A stretch of 64,000 bases of DNA, taken from assembly GCF_030272615.1 (NCBI RefSeq), contig NC_081413.1, positions 330,057,802-330,121,801 on the forward strand, read 5' to 3'. Positions 1-11,371 of this stretch are shown here, piece by piece; the first letter of the stretch is position 1, and every line of letters begins with the position of its first letter. A program made the translations under genes and the position numbers. This stretch comes from Cryptomeria japonica. Taxonomy: Eukaryota; Streptophyta; Pinopsida; Cupressales; Cupressaceae. Below the pieces are notes generated by a model. The model had not been told where the DNA came from. It did no database searches and saw only the letters and a program-made list of their open reading frames with translations.

Positions 1-840
1 TTCCTTATGAGTAGAACCAAGTTGAGGAGAGGGAGATGCTTTATTTTTAGAGGGAGAATAATTGAGATTCAAGGAAGGTGAGAAATTATCAAGGGAGAGA
101 GAATAATCTACACCTTCTTCTAATGGTTCATCCCAAATAGTGAAGTGGTTGAAAGGAATATTTGAAGTATTGTCAATTTCGGGAGAGGAGATAACATTGC
201 TTATTAATTCCTCATCCTTAGAAGGGAGAGCATCAATAGATGTGTTAAACTCATCCTCTTTCCTCAAAATATGTTCAATATGATCTTTAGGGGAGAGAGA
301 ATTAAGGAAATTGCTTATTATTTCATCTTCTTTCTCTAAGGGATGCTTATGGGTAAGACAAGCTTTAGGAGAAGGGTAAGCATTTATCATTAATTCATCA
401 TCTCTAGTGGGAATTTTGTTGGAAAAGGAAAGGCCATCACTAGGAAATGTAGGGATAATGTCATCTTCTTGCACACAAGGATCCTCATGAAGGGAGCATT
501 TTTTAGGAGACACAAAGGCATCAAGGGCATCATCCCACAAAGCATGATCATATCTATTAAAAGGTTTATCTTTTGATTCAAAAGGAGATATTTCCTCATA
601 GAGGGGATTATTGAACACAACCATGTTACTAGATTCAATGGAAGAGTTGATAGGAATGTACCCTTGAGAGGAACCATTTGACTTATCTTTCTCATCACAT
701 CTAAATGGCATAGTAACAAGGTTTATGAGTTTTTGGTAAAATGAAGGTTTGGTATATTTAGGTTTCAAAAATTCATCTAAAGCTTCATCTAACTCATAAT
801 CATCACAAATATGATCATCTTGCAAATAAAAATCTAACAT
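1..840 (-). CDS. Acidic leader ORF of the gypsy-like element, partial
   Basis: A minus-strand frame opens with ATG at 840 and stays open for all 280 codons to the window edge. It starts MLDFYLQDDHICDDYELD and is rich in Asp, Glu, Ser and Pro, with short recurring modules of the type KDEELISNVI and KEDEIISNFL. I recognise no gag, protease or zinc-knuckle motif. Its place directly after the LTR and leader makes it the first ORF of the element. It could be an unusual gag N-terminal region or an extra leader ORF. It is low complexity and probably largely disordered. Its function is unknown. Confidence 0.5.
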   Translation of the reverse strand, partial: MLDFYLQDDHICDDYELDEALDEFLKPKYTKPSFYQKLINLVTMPFRCDEKDKSNGSSQGYIPINSSIESSNMVVFNNPLYEEISPFESKDKPFNRYDHALWDDALDAFVSPKKCSLHEDPCVQEDDIIPTFPSDGLSFSNKIPTRDDELMINAYPSPKACLTHKHPLEKEDEIISNFLNSLSPKDHIEHILRKEDEFNTSIDALPSKDEELISNVISSPEIDNTSNIPFNHFTIWDEPLEEGVDYSLSLDNFSPSLNLNYSPSKNKASPSPQLGSTHKE

Positions 841-977
841 TTTGAAATTGCATAAAATTTAAACACACAATGCAAAGAAACACACTTTTTTTTTTCTTTT
901 TAATGAAAATGAAATGAAAACACACTAAATCTAGATCTAGATCTAACAAATGCAATGCAAGAGGAAGCAATGATAGA

Positions 978-995
978 TTCACGTCGGGTTCACCA
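978..995 (-). other. Candidate primer-binding site
   Basis: Five bases inside the LTR end, the minus strand reads TGGTGAACCCGACGTGAA. A TGG start just inside an LTR is the hallmark of a tRNA primer-binding site. I could not match it to a specific plant tRNA from memory; it is not the initiator-Met site seen in the other elements here. Confidence 0.5.
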
Positions 996-1000
996 AAATG

Positions 1001-2717
1001 TGTAGGGGAAAAAGCGAGACTAGGTTAACATGCCCTAATCCTACCTTTTGACACACATTACGGAATACGAAAGAGCCTAGAGATATCGCACAATTGGCTA
1101 CTTCTTTTTGTGAAAGAGAGAGCCACGGGATATCTATTAGGATTTCTATTCCCTTGTTGAAATTGAAAGATAAAATGATGCAAGTTCAATCCCTAACCTC
1201 AAAATGCAAGTAGGAACTAATGACAAGATTGCAGAATTGAACTTAAATGATGGAAAGCTGTAAACACAAGGATAAGACAAGAATGAAAATGCATACCCGG
1301 AGTTAAAATCTGACTGAAAATGTTCGGGACGGGGGCGCGGGCGCCACTGTCCTGATTCTACCCCTGAAACTGCTCCGGAAACTGTTGTTTTTGCACTTTG
1401 GAAAAAGCTGTCAAAAATGCTGAAAATGTTGTCGGACCAGGGCGCCCAGCGCCCCTGTCCCAGGGACCAGGGCGCCTAGTAGGGACCAGGGCGCCCAGTA
1501 GGGACCAGGGCGCTCAGAAGGGACCAAGGCGCCCAGCGCCCCTGTCTTGGCAGGACCAGGGCACCCCACGCCCCTGTCCTGGTCTTTTTCTCTGAAATTT
1601 GGTGGGAAGGTCGGTCTCAGTCTGCTTCTCCCAGATCTGCAACCTGCGGCGTCGTCCGAGTCCCGAAACCTGCACTTATATCTGAAAAGGTGTTTGGGCG
1701 GCTATATAGGGTTTTGCCTTAGTCAAACCCCCACTTCGGTGATTTCCACCTCCACGAATAGCCAAGTTGTATTGTAAAATGTATTGTGTGTGCAGACCTA
1801 GTGTGTGTGCAAGGTCCTTAAATGCAAGAAAGCAAACTAGAGCAACCTAGAGAGTAAACCCTAATTGCTTGTAAATGATAATGTAAATGCTCTAAATCAA
1901 GATGCAAAGTGATCTAAAGTATGAATAAATGATATATTGAAGCTTATGCAAAGACATGAAAACAACATGAAATCATACCCAACCCTCAAGGGAGGAGTAC
2001 AAGCCAATCTTCAGTCGGTAATCTCCTATTGTTCTTCAATGTCTTCCAAGCCCTAAATGAATGAATCAAATTGATGAATACTTGATAGATGGATGTTGAA
2101 TGTTGTTGAAGTCTTCAAAGATCTGCCCTTTCGCTGCATATGAGGTCTTGAAAATCAAAAATCGGATCCCTTCAAATGAAGAAAGAGAGCTCTTATGTAT
2201 GAAACCCTAGGTCTTAATTTTGACTTTTGGCCGACCTAGAGATTGAATATCCCGCCAATTTCTTGGGGTTAAGCTTTATTTTATGATTGGATCGTGCTCC
2301 CAAAATTTCGGGAAAAATGTCCGGGACCATGTTGCACGGGCGCCATGGTCCCGACAACTTTTCACCAAATTTTCAGGGCCGTCAGATATGATGATTTTAG
2401 AGAGAATCCCGAAGTTACAGGTGATTTCGAGATGTTTTGACCCCCAAAATCAAGCCCCCAAGTTCAAAATAGGACCTAATTAGGGTTTTTGATTAAATGA
2501 TGTATTGGAAGAATAAAATGAAAGGGGCACACTTTAATGAAAGGGCCCAACTTTATGATATGGGAGATGATAAAATAGGACCTTAGACCTAATTAATTTA
2601 ATTAATTAAGTGCTAAAGGGGAAATGCAATGCAAAATGCAAAATGCGCCAAGGCGGGTGCTAAACTAGGTGTGAAATTGTACCACCCTAGCAAGTGCGTA
2701 CAATTTACGACGCTACA
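1001..2717 (-). repeat. 5' LTR of the gypsy-like element (1.7 kb)
   Basis: Read on the minus strand the LTR begins TGTAGCGTCGTAAATTG and ends CCCCTACA, giving 5-bp terminal inverted repeats (TGTAG/CTACA) around the canonical TG..CA. It contains a GC-rich tandem array near 1434-1582 and a related GC-rich motif near 1325-1345 and 2318-2350. The solo LTR at 5259 starts with a very similar TGTAGCGTAG, suggesting related families in opposite orientation. Confidence 0.72.
1434..1582. repeat. GC-rich 19-bp tandem repeat inside the LTR
   Basis: Near-identical 19-bp units based on GGGACCAGGGCGCCCAGTA start at 1463, 1482, 1501 and 1520. Longer half-related units on either side contain CAGCGCCCCTGTC. 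The array is far richer in GC and CpG than its AT-rich surroundings and contains many GGCGCC palindromes. Confidence 0.8.
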
Positions 2718-2892
2718 GTATCAGCATTAAGATTCAATACTTGCTCAGAATGAGAATGCATTCTTAAAGTCCTCACACTCTCTCAGAATATTGCAGTACT
2801 CAAGACATAATTTAATTCATTTACTTGAAGTGAAGCCCACCAGAGAATATACATTCCTCCTTAGAGAAGACAAACTGCAAATGTCATTAACA

Positions 2893-4983
2893 TGACAATT
2901 CATACAACAAAACACAAGAGATAGGAGCAAAATAAGAATGATCTCATTGATTTTTAGAAAATATATGATACATTTATGATATTGTTCAACACTAAATCTA
3001 AAAAAGACTAATTGTCATTAAAATTCTTCTAAAAGCCTTTCTAGTACATACACATCAAAATTCAGAATCCTTCTTCTTGGCTTTGAATTCCCTTTTATAA
3101 CACACACGAGAAAAACAAGCCACAACCCAAGAAGATACATCTGTCAATAATTTATTGCATGGGACCCCCAAAAAAGTGAAGTGCGCAACCTCCAATTTTG
3201 CACACCACCATCAATGCAAACAACTACAAGAACAACCACCAAGACCTGAGATCATGAACCCTAGGACAACTAAGAACTAACTACCTCGAGACACACATAG
3301 ACCAACCACATTTATTCATCTTCAACTGCAGTCTGACTGACCTCTAAATCTAGATTTCCACATTTAGTAATCTATATGCATTATGTCCTTTCTTTCTTGG
3401 TTGGTGACCCTCTGGCGCACACATTTGACAGGAAATCCTCCAATCTCATCAAGCCCTTCAACCATTTCTATCCAATCTGTATTAATACTAGCCCTGCCAA
3501 AACGTCATCACCATCATGTTGTAGGACATGCCTCAAACCTTCTGCAACAATTGTTATCCTATCCCATATTGTTTTCCTTATCCTTGTGGGAACGCGCGAG
3601 ATAAGGAAAACCCTTCGCAAACAAGCCTGCAAACCCTCCATGATTATTCGCATGCAAAGAATATTTGAACAAAGTTTGACTCTCGACTGTTGATCTTCAT
3701 CATCACTGGTGTATCATATGGTTCAAATTGGTCAATCTAACATTGATTGTCTCCCATGGCAAGTGGACCCATCAAAGCTTTGACATGGCGCCTCCAAATC
3801 ACCACTAGCCAATCACCATTTCACTGTTGTCAACGACCCCACCGTCAGCTTACCTCAAGATAAGATTTTTACTTCATCTTCCTTTGCCATTTTTATCCCA
3901 GAGCATCGAAGGATGCACTTCCTAGTCCCCCGGGATAAGACTTATATTGTTTTTCCTTCTGCCTTTTATCCCAAGCCTCTTTTCTTTGACCTTTGCGAGC
4001 CTCTGGGATAAATATTTCATTGCTTATTTACTAAACCTCGTCTCCCAAAGCCCAAGTATCCATGTGCATACTCCTTCTGAAACCCAATGTATCATTCTGC
4101 ATATGCTCTTTATTCCTCCGAGATAACTTTTGATTTGTTTCATCCTACTCCTTATCTCAGGACCACAAGAGATGCATTGCTAACCACTGCGAGATAATAT
4201 CTTATTTGTTTCTTTATAAAATTATCCCGGGGCCTCTCAAGCTAACTAGAAACATCCTCGGGGCAACTTTTCTATGATGATTTTACTCTTCGGAAGTTAA
4301 CCCAGGATAAAACTTTATCCCCAAGCAACTCTTAGTTAGGAGTTATCCCTGGTGGTCTTTAGATGTTGTCATCTGCTCCCTGGGATAACTTTTCTTCCCT
4401 TTGCTGCTTTGCTTGCCTTATCCCACGTGATCCTTTGGTTGGTCACCTTGCCTCATGAGATAACAAATGGTCTTACCACCAGCTAGTAAGAATCAACCAT
4501 GGAGACCGACCCACTAACGACATGGAACCCTCCAGTTGGTGAAACCTAAGTGAGTTGACTAGCTGGATCGATCAACTCAAAAATAGAATTTTGGAGCCTA
4601 AAAAGACTCCCTCCTATGTTGCAAAATACATAGCCATCTATTTTTGCCTTAGTGGTCAATGACACGTTGCCCAAATAATTCATGGCGGTCAATAACACGA
4701 TGTGTTATTGACGTGAGATGCTGATGTTAGGCACGGGGTCAATAACACATCATGTTATTGATACTTCATATAATCCTCATGTTATAAGATCATTGTTGTT
4801 TGCTGCAGTACTATAACCTATGTGTTATATGATACCTCTGGACCTTTGACAATTCTCTGGCTCAAAACTGCAAGCTCACAAAATGAGCTACTCAATCTTG
4901 TTCTGAAAGGTGATTCTAAATGCACTCTGGAAAATTTTGAGCCTAGGAGTTCAAATTTAGAGAAAATATTTGAAGTCCTAATA
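2893..4983 (-). repeat. LTR-like dispersed repeat, copy 1
   Basis: This stretch aligns with 12239-14498 in the same orientation, at perhaps 75-85% identity by eye in its right half. On the minus strand it starts TATTAGGACTTC, against TGTTAGGACTTC in copy 2, and ends near GTCA, so an LTR of about 2.1 kb is the best reading. It holds many GGGATAA/TTATCCC motifs (about 3590-4470) and two perfect palindromes (4688-4712 and 4739-4761). No matching TSD was found, and the outer left boundary is approximate. No gene is visible in it. Confidence 0.55.
4688..4761. repeat. Pair of AACAC/GTGTT palindromes
   Basis: At 4688-4712 an 11-bp arm GTCAATAACAC is followed after 3 bp by its exact reverse complement. 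At 4739-4761 a 9-bp arm TCAATAACA is followed after 5 bp by its exact reverse complement. Equivalent palindromes recur in copy 2 from 14162 onward, so they belong to the repeat family. Confidence 0.8.
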
Positions 4984-5258
4984 GTGGCTCTAGCTCAGGG
5001 ATGCATGCCCCTTGTGGGTGTGGCAAGATCCCAGATCTTTGGGGAGAAAACCGGGTGCCTACTCCATTGGGAACAAAGTCAAAAAAGGTATTCTCTGCCC
5101 CAAACCTTCATGGCTTGAACATCAAACCACATGTGATGGACCAAGGCCACTTGAAAAGATCAACAAATGCTTTCCTTTGTCATAAACATTGTTCTCCTTG
5201 GACTGCATTAAAGCTAATCTGAAAGTATAGCTGGGATGCCACTGATCAAACATGTTGG

Positions 5259-6885
5259 TGTAGCGTAGAAATTAGGATTCATCACAAGATAAGTAGATCA
5301 ATCAAAACACAAGACATGCTAGCTCAATCAAAAGAACACTCATTGAAATGAACCTAATTCTAAGCACATTCAATAGAGGCACAAAAACAAAGCATTTAAA
5401 AGAAAATGTCATGCAAACCATATAACAATTCGGATGCTTCTTCCATGCGGCTCCATTGTTGTTCTTTCCTCTTCAATGGGTTTGTGGATCTCACCTACAA
5501 GTGCTCACACAATTGAAAGCAAGATTGATGAAAAGCTCAAGAGTACTAGAAGCGTAAGTTCGGTAGTTTGACAGAAATTCGGGATTCATGAAGGATTCAA
5601 GGGATTTGATTGAAGAAAATTATCCAATTTATAGAGAAACTGGATAAATGACAAGATTGGCATGATGCAATTCAAAATGGAAATTGCAAATCAATATGAC
5701 AAATTATGACAAATTATGCACTTTCCATGCACAATTTGATTGATTGATAATTGATGACAAATTATGACACATTCTATGTCAAAATTGATTGATTATCAAT
5801 TATGACAATTTCATGACAAATTGAAATGTCATTCCCATAGAATTAGGAGATGAAATAGGAGGGAAAAGGAATTAGAAATTAAGAAAATAGGAAATTGAAA
5901 TTGATGACAAATTAGGAAATTGGAATTAGAAATTGATGAAAAATAGGATTTAAGAATTAGTGAATTAATTAATAATTTTTCATTTATTAATCAATTCACA
6001 AAGAAGAATAATTAGCCAATTAAATAAAGATTTAATTGTAATGAGAAGACTTAGGATAAATAAGTAATTTATTTAATCCTAAAGGAAGAAATGACAAATT
6101 AGGTTAAATGAATAAATCATAAAACCTTAGAAGGCGAATTAGAAATGCGAGGGTGACAATTAGGTCCTGATTGAAGATAATTAATGTCGATCATGATTTT
6201 GAATTGATAAATGACCAATGCGACAAAATGATTGAGAAAATGCGCCAATTGACGAGGAACAATGACAAATTGATCCAAATTGACAAACAATGATCGATAG
6301 CGAAATGATCGCAAAATGACGAGATCGACAAGAGGACAAAAATTGATGACAAAATGGACTGCAAGATGACAAGATTGAAAATGACCACGATCGATGACAA
6401 ATCGATCGCCAAAATGACAAGATTGATAACGACCACGATCAATGACAAATTGATCGCAAGATGACAAGATCGAACATGACAACGATCGATGACAAATCGA
6501 TCGTAAAACGACAAGATTGAAGGATTGATGATAAATCGACAAGATTGATAAGAGGACAAAACCCTAGTTAGGATTGACGATGTCCAGAATGATAAGATTG
6601 ATGATAAGATTGATAAGAGAACAATGATTGATGACAAATGAATACGCACATTGATGCGATAGAGTAAAATCGATCAAAATCATGACTGGATAATGTTGTC
6701 GACAAGACCAAATTCGAGGATGAAATGATTGAAGAATGTAGAAGAATGACTCGATGTTCACAAATGATAAAGACCAAGTGCGTGACATAGGAGAAATGTT
6801 AATGCAACGCAAAAACCTAAAATGAGGCAATGCGCAAACGTTAAAGTATGACCTCGCAAGCATTGACCATTTTTAGGTGTCTACA
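5259..6885 (+). mobile_element. Solo LTR (1.6 kb) with TSD GTTGG
   Basis: The sequence starts TGTAGCGTAG and ends GGTGTCTACA. It is flanked on both sides by the perfect 5-bp duplication GTTGG (5254-5258 and 6886-6890). No internal region, primer-binding site or second LTR lies between the duplications, so this is a solo LTR left by recombination between two LTRs. The interrupted target is the tail of the gag-bearing fossil to the right. The 3' half carries a degenerate GATCGATGACAAAT repeat. Confidence 0.85.
6305..6550. repeat. Degenerate 46-50-bp tandem repeat inside the solo LTR
   Basis: About five units combine an AAGATGACAAGATTGA-type half with a CGATCGATGACAAATCGATCG-type half, the latter being nearly palindromic. 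Simpler ATTATGACAAATT repeats occur upstream near 5690-5830. Several minus-strand open frames here are a by-product of the repeat and not genes. Confidence 0.65.
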
Positions 6886-6890
6886 GTTGG

Positions 6891-8835
6891 CATCTCTTAC
6901 CCAGCTACCAAACTGAATACTATCATTACACCCACTGTCATTAAACATGTGAAACTTGTGCAATGATTGAAAATTTAAATTACTGTGACAAAAAGGTATT
7001 GTGTTCACTGAAAAAAACACTTCCATACTGGACATAACATTCATCATGATTCAAATCATTGTCACACCCAAGAAAGGCACCTCCCAATTGAAAAAACAAA
7101 GGCTCACATTCTGACATACAACTAGGAGTATAGGCCTTATTCAAATCACTATTTTTCTTATCTGAAAGAAAGTTCTCAAAAGAACATACCTTCATATTTT
7201 CTACACCAAGCAAACCATTATCAAGAAAAGAAATAGGATCACTTATGATCCTCTTGTGTAACTACAAATCATGAAGCTGATAAGAAACTTCATCCTCTGG
7301 CTCTGAATCCCATTTGATGTAACTCACATCAGTAACTTCACCCTATGTGCACCATCATCCTCACAAGGAGTGCCAACATTAGCATCCATACACATGTTAA
7401 AAGAAAAATTTGAGTTTACCAGCATGCAAATCCTCATCATCAGCACATGTGTCATAATTGAATCTAAAGAATCCAATGTCCTCAAGCTCTTTATCCTCTT
7501 GCATGTTAGTTAGTTCAAACATGGGATAGGGATTAAGAACTGGTGCATTTTTTTAAGCTTCATAAGAGACAACCTCACTGTCAAAATCCAAACCAGTAGG
7601 GTGCAAGAATTGATTACTCTTTCCTTGTGCATATCTCAGGTACTCCATTGTTAGCAAGTTTGAGATGCCTTCACTGCTGATAGAACAAGTGTCCTCTAGT
7701 TCATTTGTTTGTTCCATACTACTATCCTTTTCAACTGAAAACCCACTAGATTCATAAGAGCGTGTGTCAGTCATGTTATGGGAGATTGCATCTCCAACAA
7801 CCTTCTCAAAGTCACCATCCAGGAAAGAGTGTTGACCTTCTAGATGTTCATCTTCATCTTCAATCAGGCTGTCATAACACTCATTCTTAGGTTCCAACAC
7901 TTCAACCAACTGATGTTCACATATATTGTCACCTTCACCATGCTGATCATATGATTTGTCTTCTACAATGTAGGGAGAACTAATGTCATCTTGTGCATTC
8001 TCAACATGTTCTTGCTCAACCTTGACATTATCAACATGCAAGCTTTCATTACCAAGCTACACCTTAGACTTGACACCCTCAAATAGGTCAATCCATGCAA
8101 TCATATGATCCATACTTACTAGTTTTGATTTTCTTGGCCATTGAACAACACTAGGTTCATAGAATTGCAAAAATAAATCTATCCAATCAAACTCTTGAAG
8201 CATGATTCTCATAGGAATGTTTTGTAATGTCTTCAAGAACCGTGACAGCAGTGCATAAGGTTGCTCACCCTCTTGTTTCTTCATGTCTAGTTGAACACTG
8301 GCATACATCATTGGGTTCTCAACATATAAGCTTTTTTCTTGTGTTATTTGGGGTTGATATAATTGCTCATACTGCTGAAAAGTATAAGCTAGAACAAAAG
8401 GGACATACATGTTTTGAAATCCATATTCAACACTTGACATTTGATGCTTTTGTGCATACAATGCATCTTCACATGTTGGAGTATTATGAGAAATAGGAGG
8501 TTGCTCATAACTGATTGTATCATCACTGAATATTTCCAAGAACAACCTCCTAAAGCAATCCCATGAAGACACACTCTTTGTTGCCAAACTCTCATACCAG
8601 TCCTTTGCACCATCTTTCAATGACCTCACAAAGAACTTCATGACTATATCTTTCTTTCAAAACTGAAAGCTTCAACAAACTCATTGAATGCTTGAACATG
8701 GTGGACTGTTGATTCATATTCTTGTGCATGAAACAAAGGAACTTGATCCTTAAACTCAATGGGGAAGGGATGCAGGTATGCCTCAATGTTGCAGAAACTT
8801 AAAGGCCCTATCACAAGGAAAAGTGTAGACATCAT
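6891..8835 (-). mobile_element. Gag-bearing LTR-element fossil without visible pol
   Basis: Minus-strand reading gives a retrotransposon gag-type segment (8835 to 8057), with motifs such as YLHPFPIEFKDQVPLFHAQE and MKFFVRSLKDGAKDWYESL. The latter resembles the plant retrotransposon gag domain (Pfam Retrotrans_gag). A Glu/Asp-rich segment follows (8041 to 7553), then a weaker coding-like stretch (7213 to 6980). The element is broken, with several breaks. No protease, reverse transcriptase or integrase is visible, so it is either a non-autonomous element or a remnant. The solo LTR at 5259-6885 lies in its tail, whose continuation is probably 4984-5253. Confidence 0.55.
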
Positions 8836-11371
8836 ACCTAGATGTATAGAGCCTCAAGAAATTTTCCAAATTTTTGTCTAGTTTGTTTCTTAGCTTTAAT
8901 TTTAGGAACCCCAAAGCACTAAAAACTCTCTCATCTTCCACTGAACCCAATATCATGGTGAGACATAAATTAGCAAGCTTCAAATATTCTGGCATTGAAT
9001 CATGCAACGCTGCGTTCTTAGCTATATATTTCCAAAGCCTTATTAGTGATCCCTCTTCACGGGGGTTCTCCATTGTGCCATATTGTTCTCTCATAGTGTA
9101 TGCAAAACAAGATGATTTCTCTCGAAGACAAGTTTCGTCTAATATTCCATTTATAGTTACTCCATTCAATTCTCTGGATATGCAAAATTGGTTTATCAAA
9201 CTCAGTAGCTTACTTCAAAAATAAGTTGCACTATTGAGGCTCCAATATTGAGGAAACACAATAGACATGGCTTTGAGTAGGTTGTCAGAAGGGAATCTGC
9301 TTCTAATTTGTGAGGAAAGATCATACACAATTTTCTTCACAGAAGTAGTTACAGTCTCAACAATCTTGTCGAAATCTTCCCTTGTAACTCTTTCTAGTTG
9401 CTTCCAAGGGCGCTTTCCTGGTTCCTCAGGGTCGATCGTGGCATAGAAGTGCATTGGTATCTCAACTCTTCGTACATTGGCACATACCTCCCTGTCTGCA
9501 CTGATTTGTAAAAAGTTATCAAGATTGTTCAAATCTGTGAGTGTCCGCTACTTAACAAATTTTTCATCAGATAGTGATGGTTGATGTCTATAGAGATTGT
9601 TGAGGGTCATGCATGTCATCTTACGCAGCGTAGCATATTCAGCAATATACAAAGCTCTTTTTTGGGCAGCCTTCATAATATTCCTCATTTCCCCTAGCAT
9701 GGGCAAAAGAGCTGCTAAAGTTAAGAGTGTCTCTAGATTACTTAACCTCCAAAGAAGGTCAGGAAATTTCGGTTGATCTGATTCGTCGCGAGTTGTGTGA
9801 AATAGTCCAATCAAGGATGGATATTCTGAAAAAACTCGATGCGTTGGACCATCCAAAGAGATCCATCTGGTATCGTTATCCTTGAGAAGCTTGTTCTCAT
9901 CAGTTAGTCCATCAACAAAGTGTTGAAATTCCATAAACCAATTGGGACTTCGATAGAAGTGTGAGTAGACCTCTCTGATTAAAATTTCAAATTTTTTTAC
10001 TGAAGCAAACTTGCTCACAATTCCAAAACCTAGATTCATTTTGTGAGTCATGCAGTGAATTGCAATAATGTACAGTGCAAATGAAGTTTCAATCTTTGTA
10101 CAAAGACCATTCCTGTGACCTTGCATTACTGAAGCTCCATCTACTCCAGCACAAACCAATTTTTTGGCAACCGTGATGTCATTCATACCTCCATATTCAA
10201 TTAAACTTCTCTTTTCTAGTTGAAATAAGCACTCTCCTTCATTTTAGCAACAGATAGTAGATGAGGTTGGCGGGTATGATTTTCTAAAGTATAAACATGC
10301 ATGCATACCCATGAAGTATTGTCTACTGCCATAACTTCGTCTAAAGAAAATGCAATAAAGTTTGACTCTTATTTTATCCTTTACATCTTCTTTTTCAACC
10401 TCAGCAAGACAACTTGCCCATTCCCATTTACTGTTTACTGACCAGTGTCTATTAGGATAGTTAGGAAGTTTCAAAAAGTGTAATAAACCACTAATTGATG
10501 GGAAATCTGTCATAGCACACCCTCTGCTGAAAATATAAAAAACAACACTTAACTGAACAACTTTTCCCAATTGTTCTATTTGCATTGCTTTTCCAAAACT
10601 AGCTTCAATAGAACCTTTAACTTCAGCAAGCTTCATCTGTATTTTCTCATGAAAATAATACTCTTCGGCATTCCTCGCATGCTTACATTCCTCCTTTGTT
10701 TTCCATCTTATCACTAATTTTTCAACTCCGTCTATCATTTGTTTTTCATAAAATTTACCCATATGCTTTTCTATGGTGTAAAATTTTAGTTGCGACCTAA
10801 TTTCCTTGTTATGTTTCCAAGTGCAAATCTTACACCTGCATTCTATTGGAGACTCGCCTTCAATTGGATTCTCCATTGGTTCAATGAATGGATACTTTGA
10901 TGCCCAATTAATTTGAAAATTCCTCACTGACATATCCCACTCCCGGTCCTTTTTTGGTTGTGGTTCATCCTTTTTTGATCTGGCTTTTCTTTTCCCCTTC
11001 CGTGCATTATCATCAATGTCATTATCACCCAAGTCGACTATATCATTCCGGCTAACTTGGGCATCTACCAGATAATCTTCTTCAAGATCATCCTGATCTG
11101 AGATATCAGGTTCGCCTCCATCTTCAACATGCGGTGTAGGTTGTGAATTTTGTACTTGTACTTGTGATGATGTACCTTCCTAATTTTCACCACAATCTTT
11201 TCCAAAGCAAAAGTATGATTCTTCTTTTTGTTGGCCTCTCATGGGCTTCCCCACATTTAGGTTTCCTACCCTTCTTCCTGTTCGACATCTCCAATGAAAT
11301 AAAGGCTGCCAAAAAAATATCAATTTGTTGAAGAAGCAATAATAGACTATAAAGTATAATATATGTTTCAT
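8783..11371 (-). pseudogene. hAT-superfamily transposase, broken
   Basis: A cut-and-paste DNA transposase is read on the minus strand in at least four pieces. The N-terminal part (11032-10244) has a basic KRKARSKK run and a BED-like zinc-finger region beginning CRCKICTW with a following H. An in-frame TAG separates it from further coding-like sequence up to 11371. The middle (10186-9548) has the hAT core motifs GVDGASVMQGHRNGLC and HCMTHKMNLGF. The next piece (9532-9215) continues the core. The last (9199-8783) is the C-terminal dimerisation domain, with EYLKLANLCLTMILGSVEDERVFS. Frame changes between pieces make it a pseudogene. No terminal inverted repeats or 8-bp TSD could be identified. 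Its stop lies directly against the gag fossil, with no 3' UTR. Confidence 0.85.

Larger units (their letters stand above)
1..2717 (-). mobile_element. Ty3/gypsy-like LTR element, 5' part
   Basis: This is the 5' end of a minus-strand LTR retrotransposon that runs out of the left edge of the window. In element order it shows a 1.7 kb LTR (2717 down to 1001), a short spacer, a primer-binding-site-like TGG sequence (995 downward), an untranslated leader and an acidic ORF (840 to 1). The LTR has matching TGTAG/CTACA ends. Assignment to Ty3/gypsy is inferred from the long LTR and the leader organisation, because no reverse transcriptase lies in the window. Only one LTR is visible, so neither age nor TSD can be judged. 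Confidence 0.7.

Noticed and set aside
390-719. Minus-strand open frame of 109 codons
   Set aside because: It is an out-of-frame shadow of the longer acidic ORF (840-1), which covers the same bases.
6117-6863. Several overlapping minus-strand frames up to 152 codons
   Set aside because: They arise from the GATGACAAAT repeat inside the solo LTR and show low-complexity Ser/Ile/His text without family motifs.
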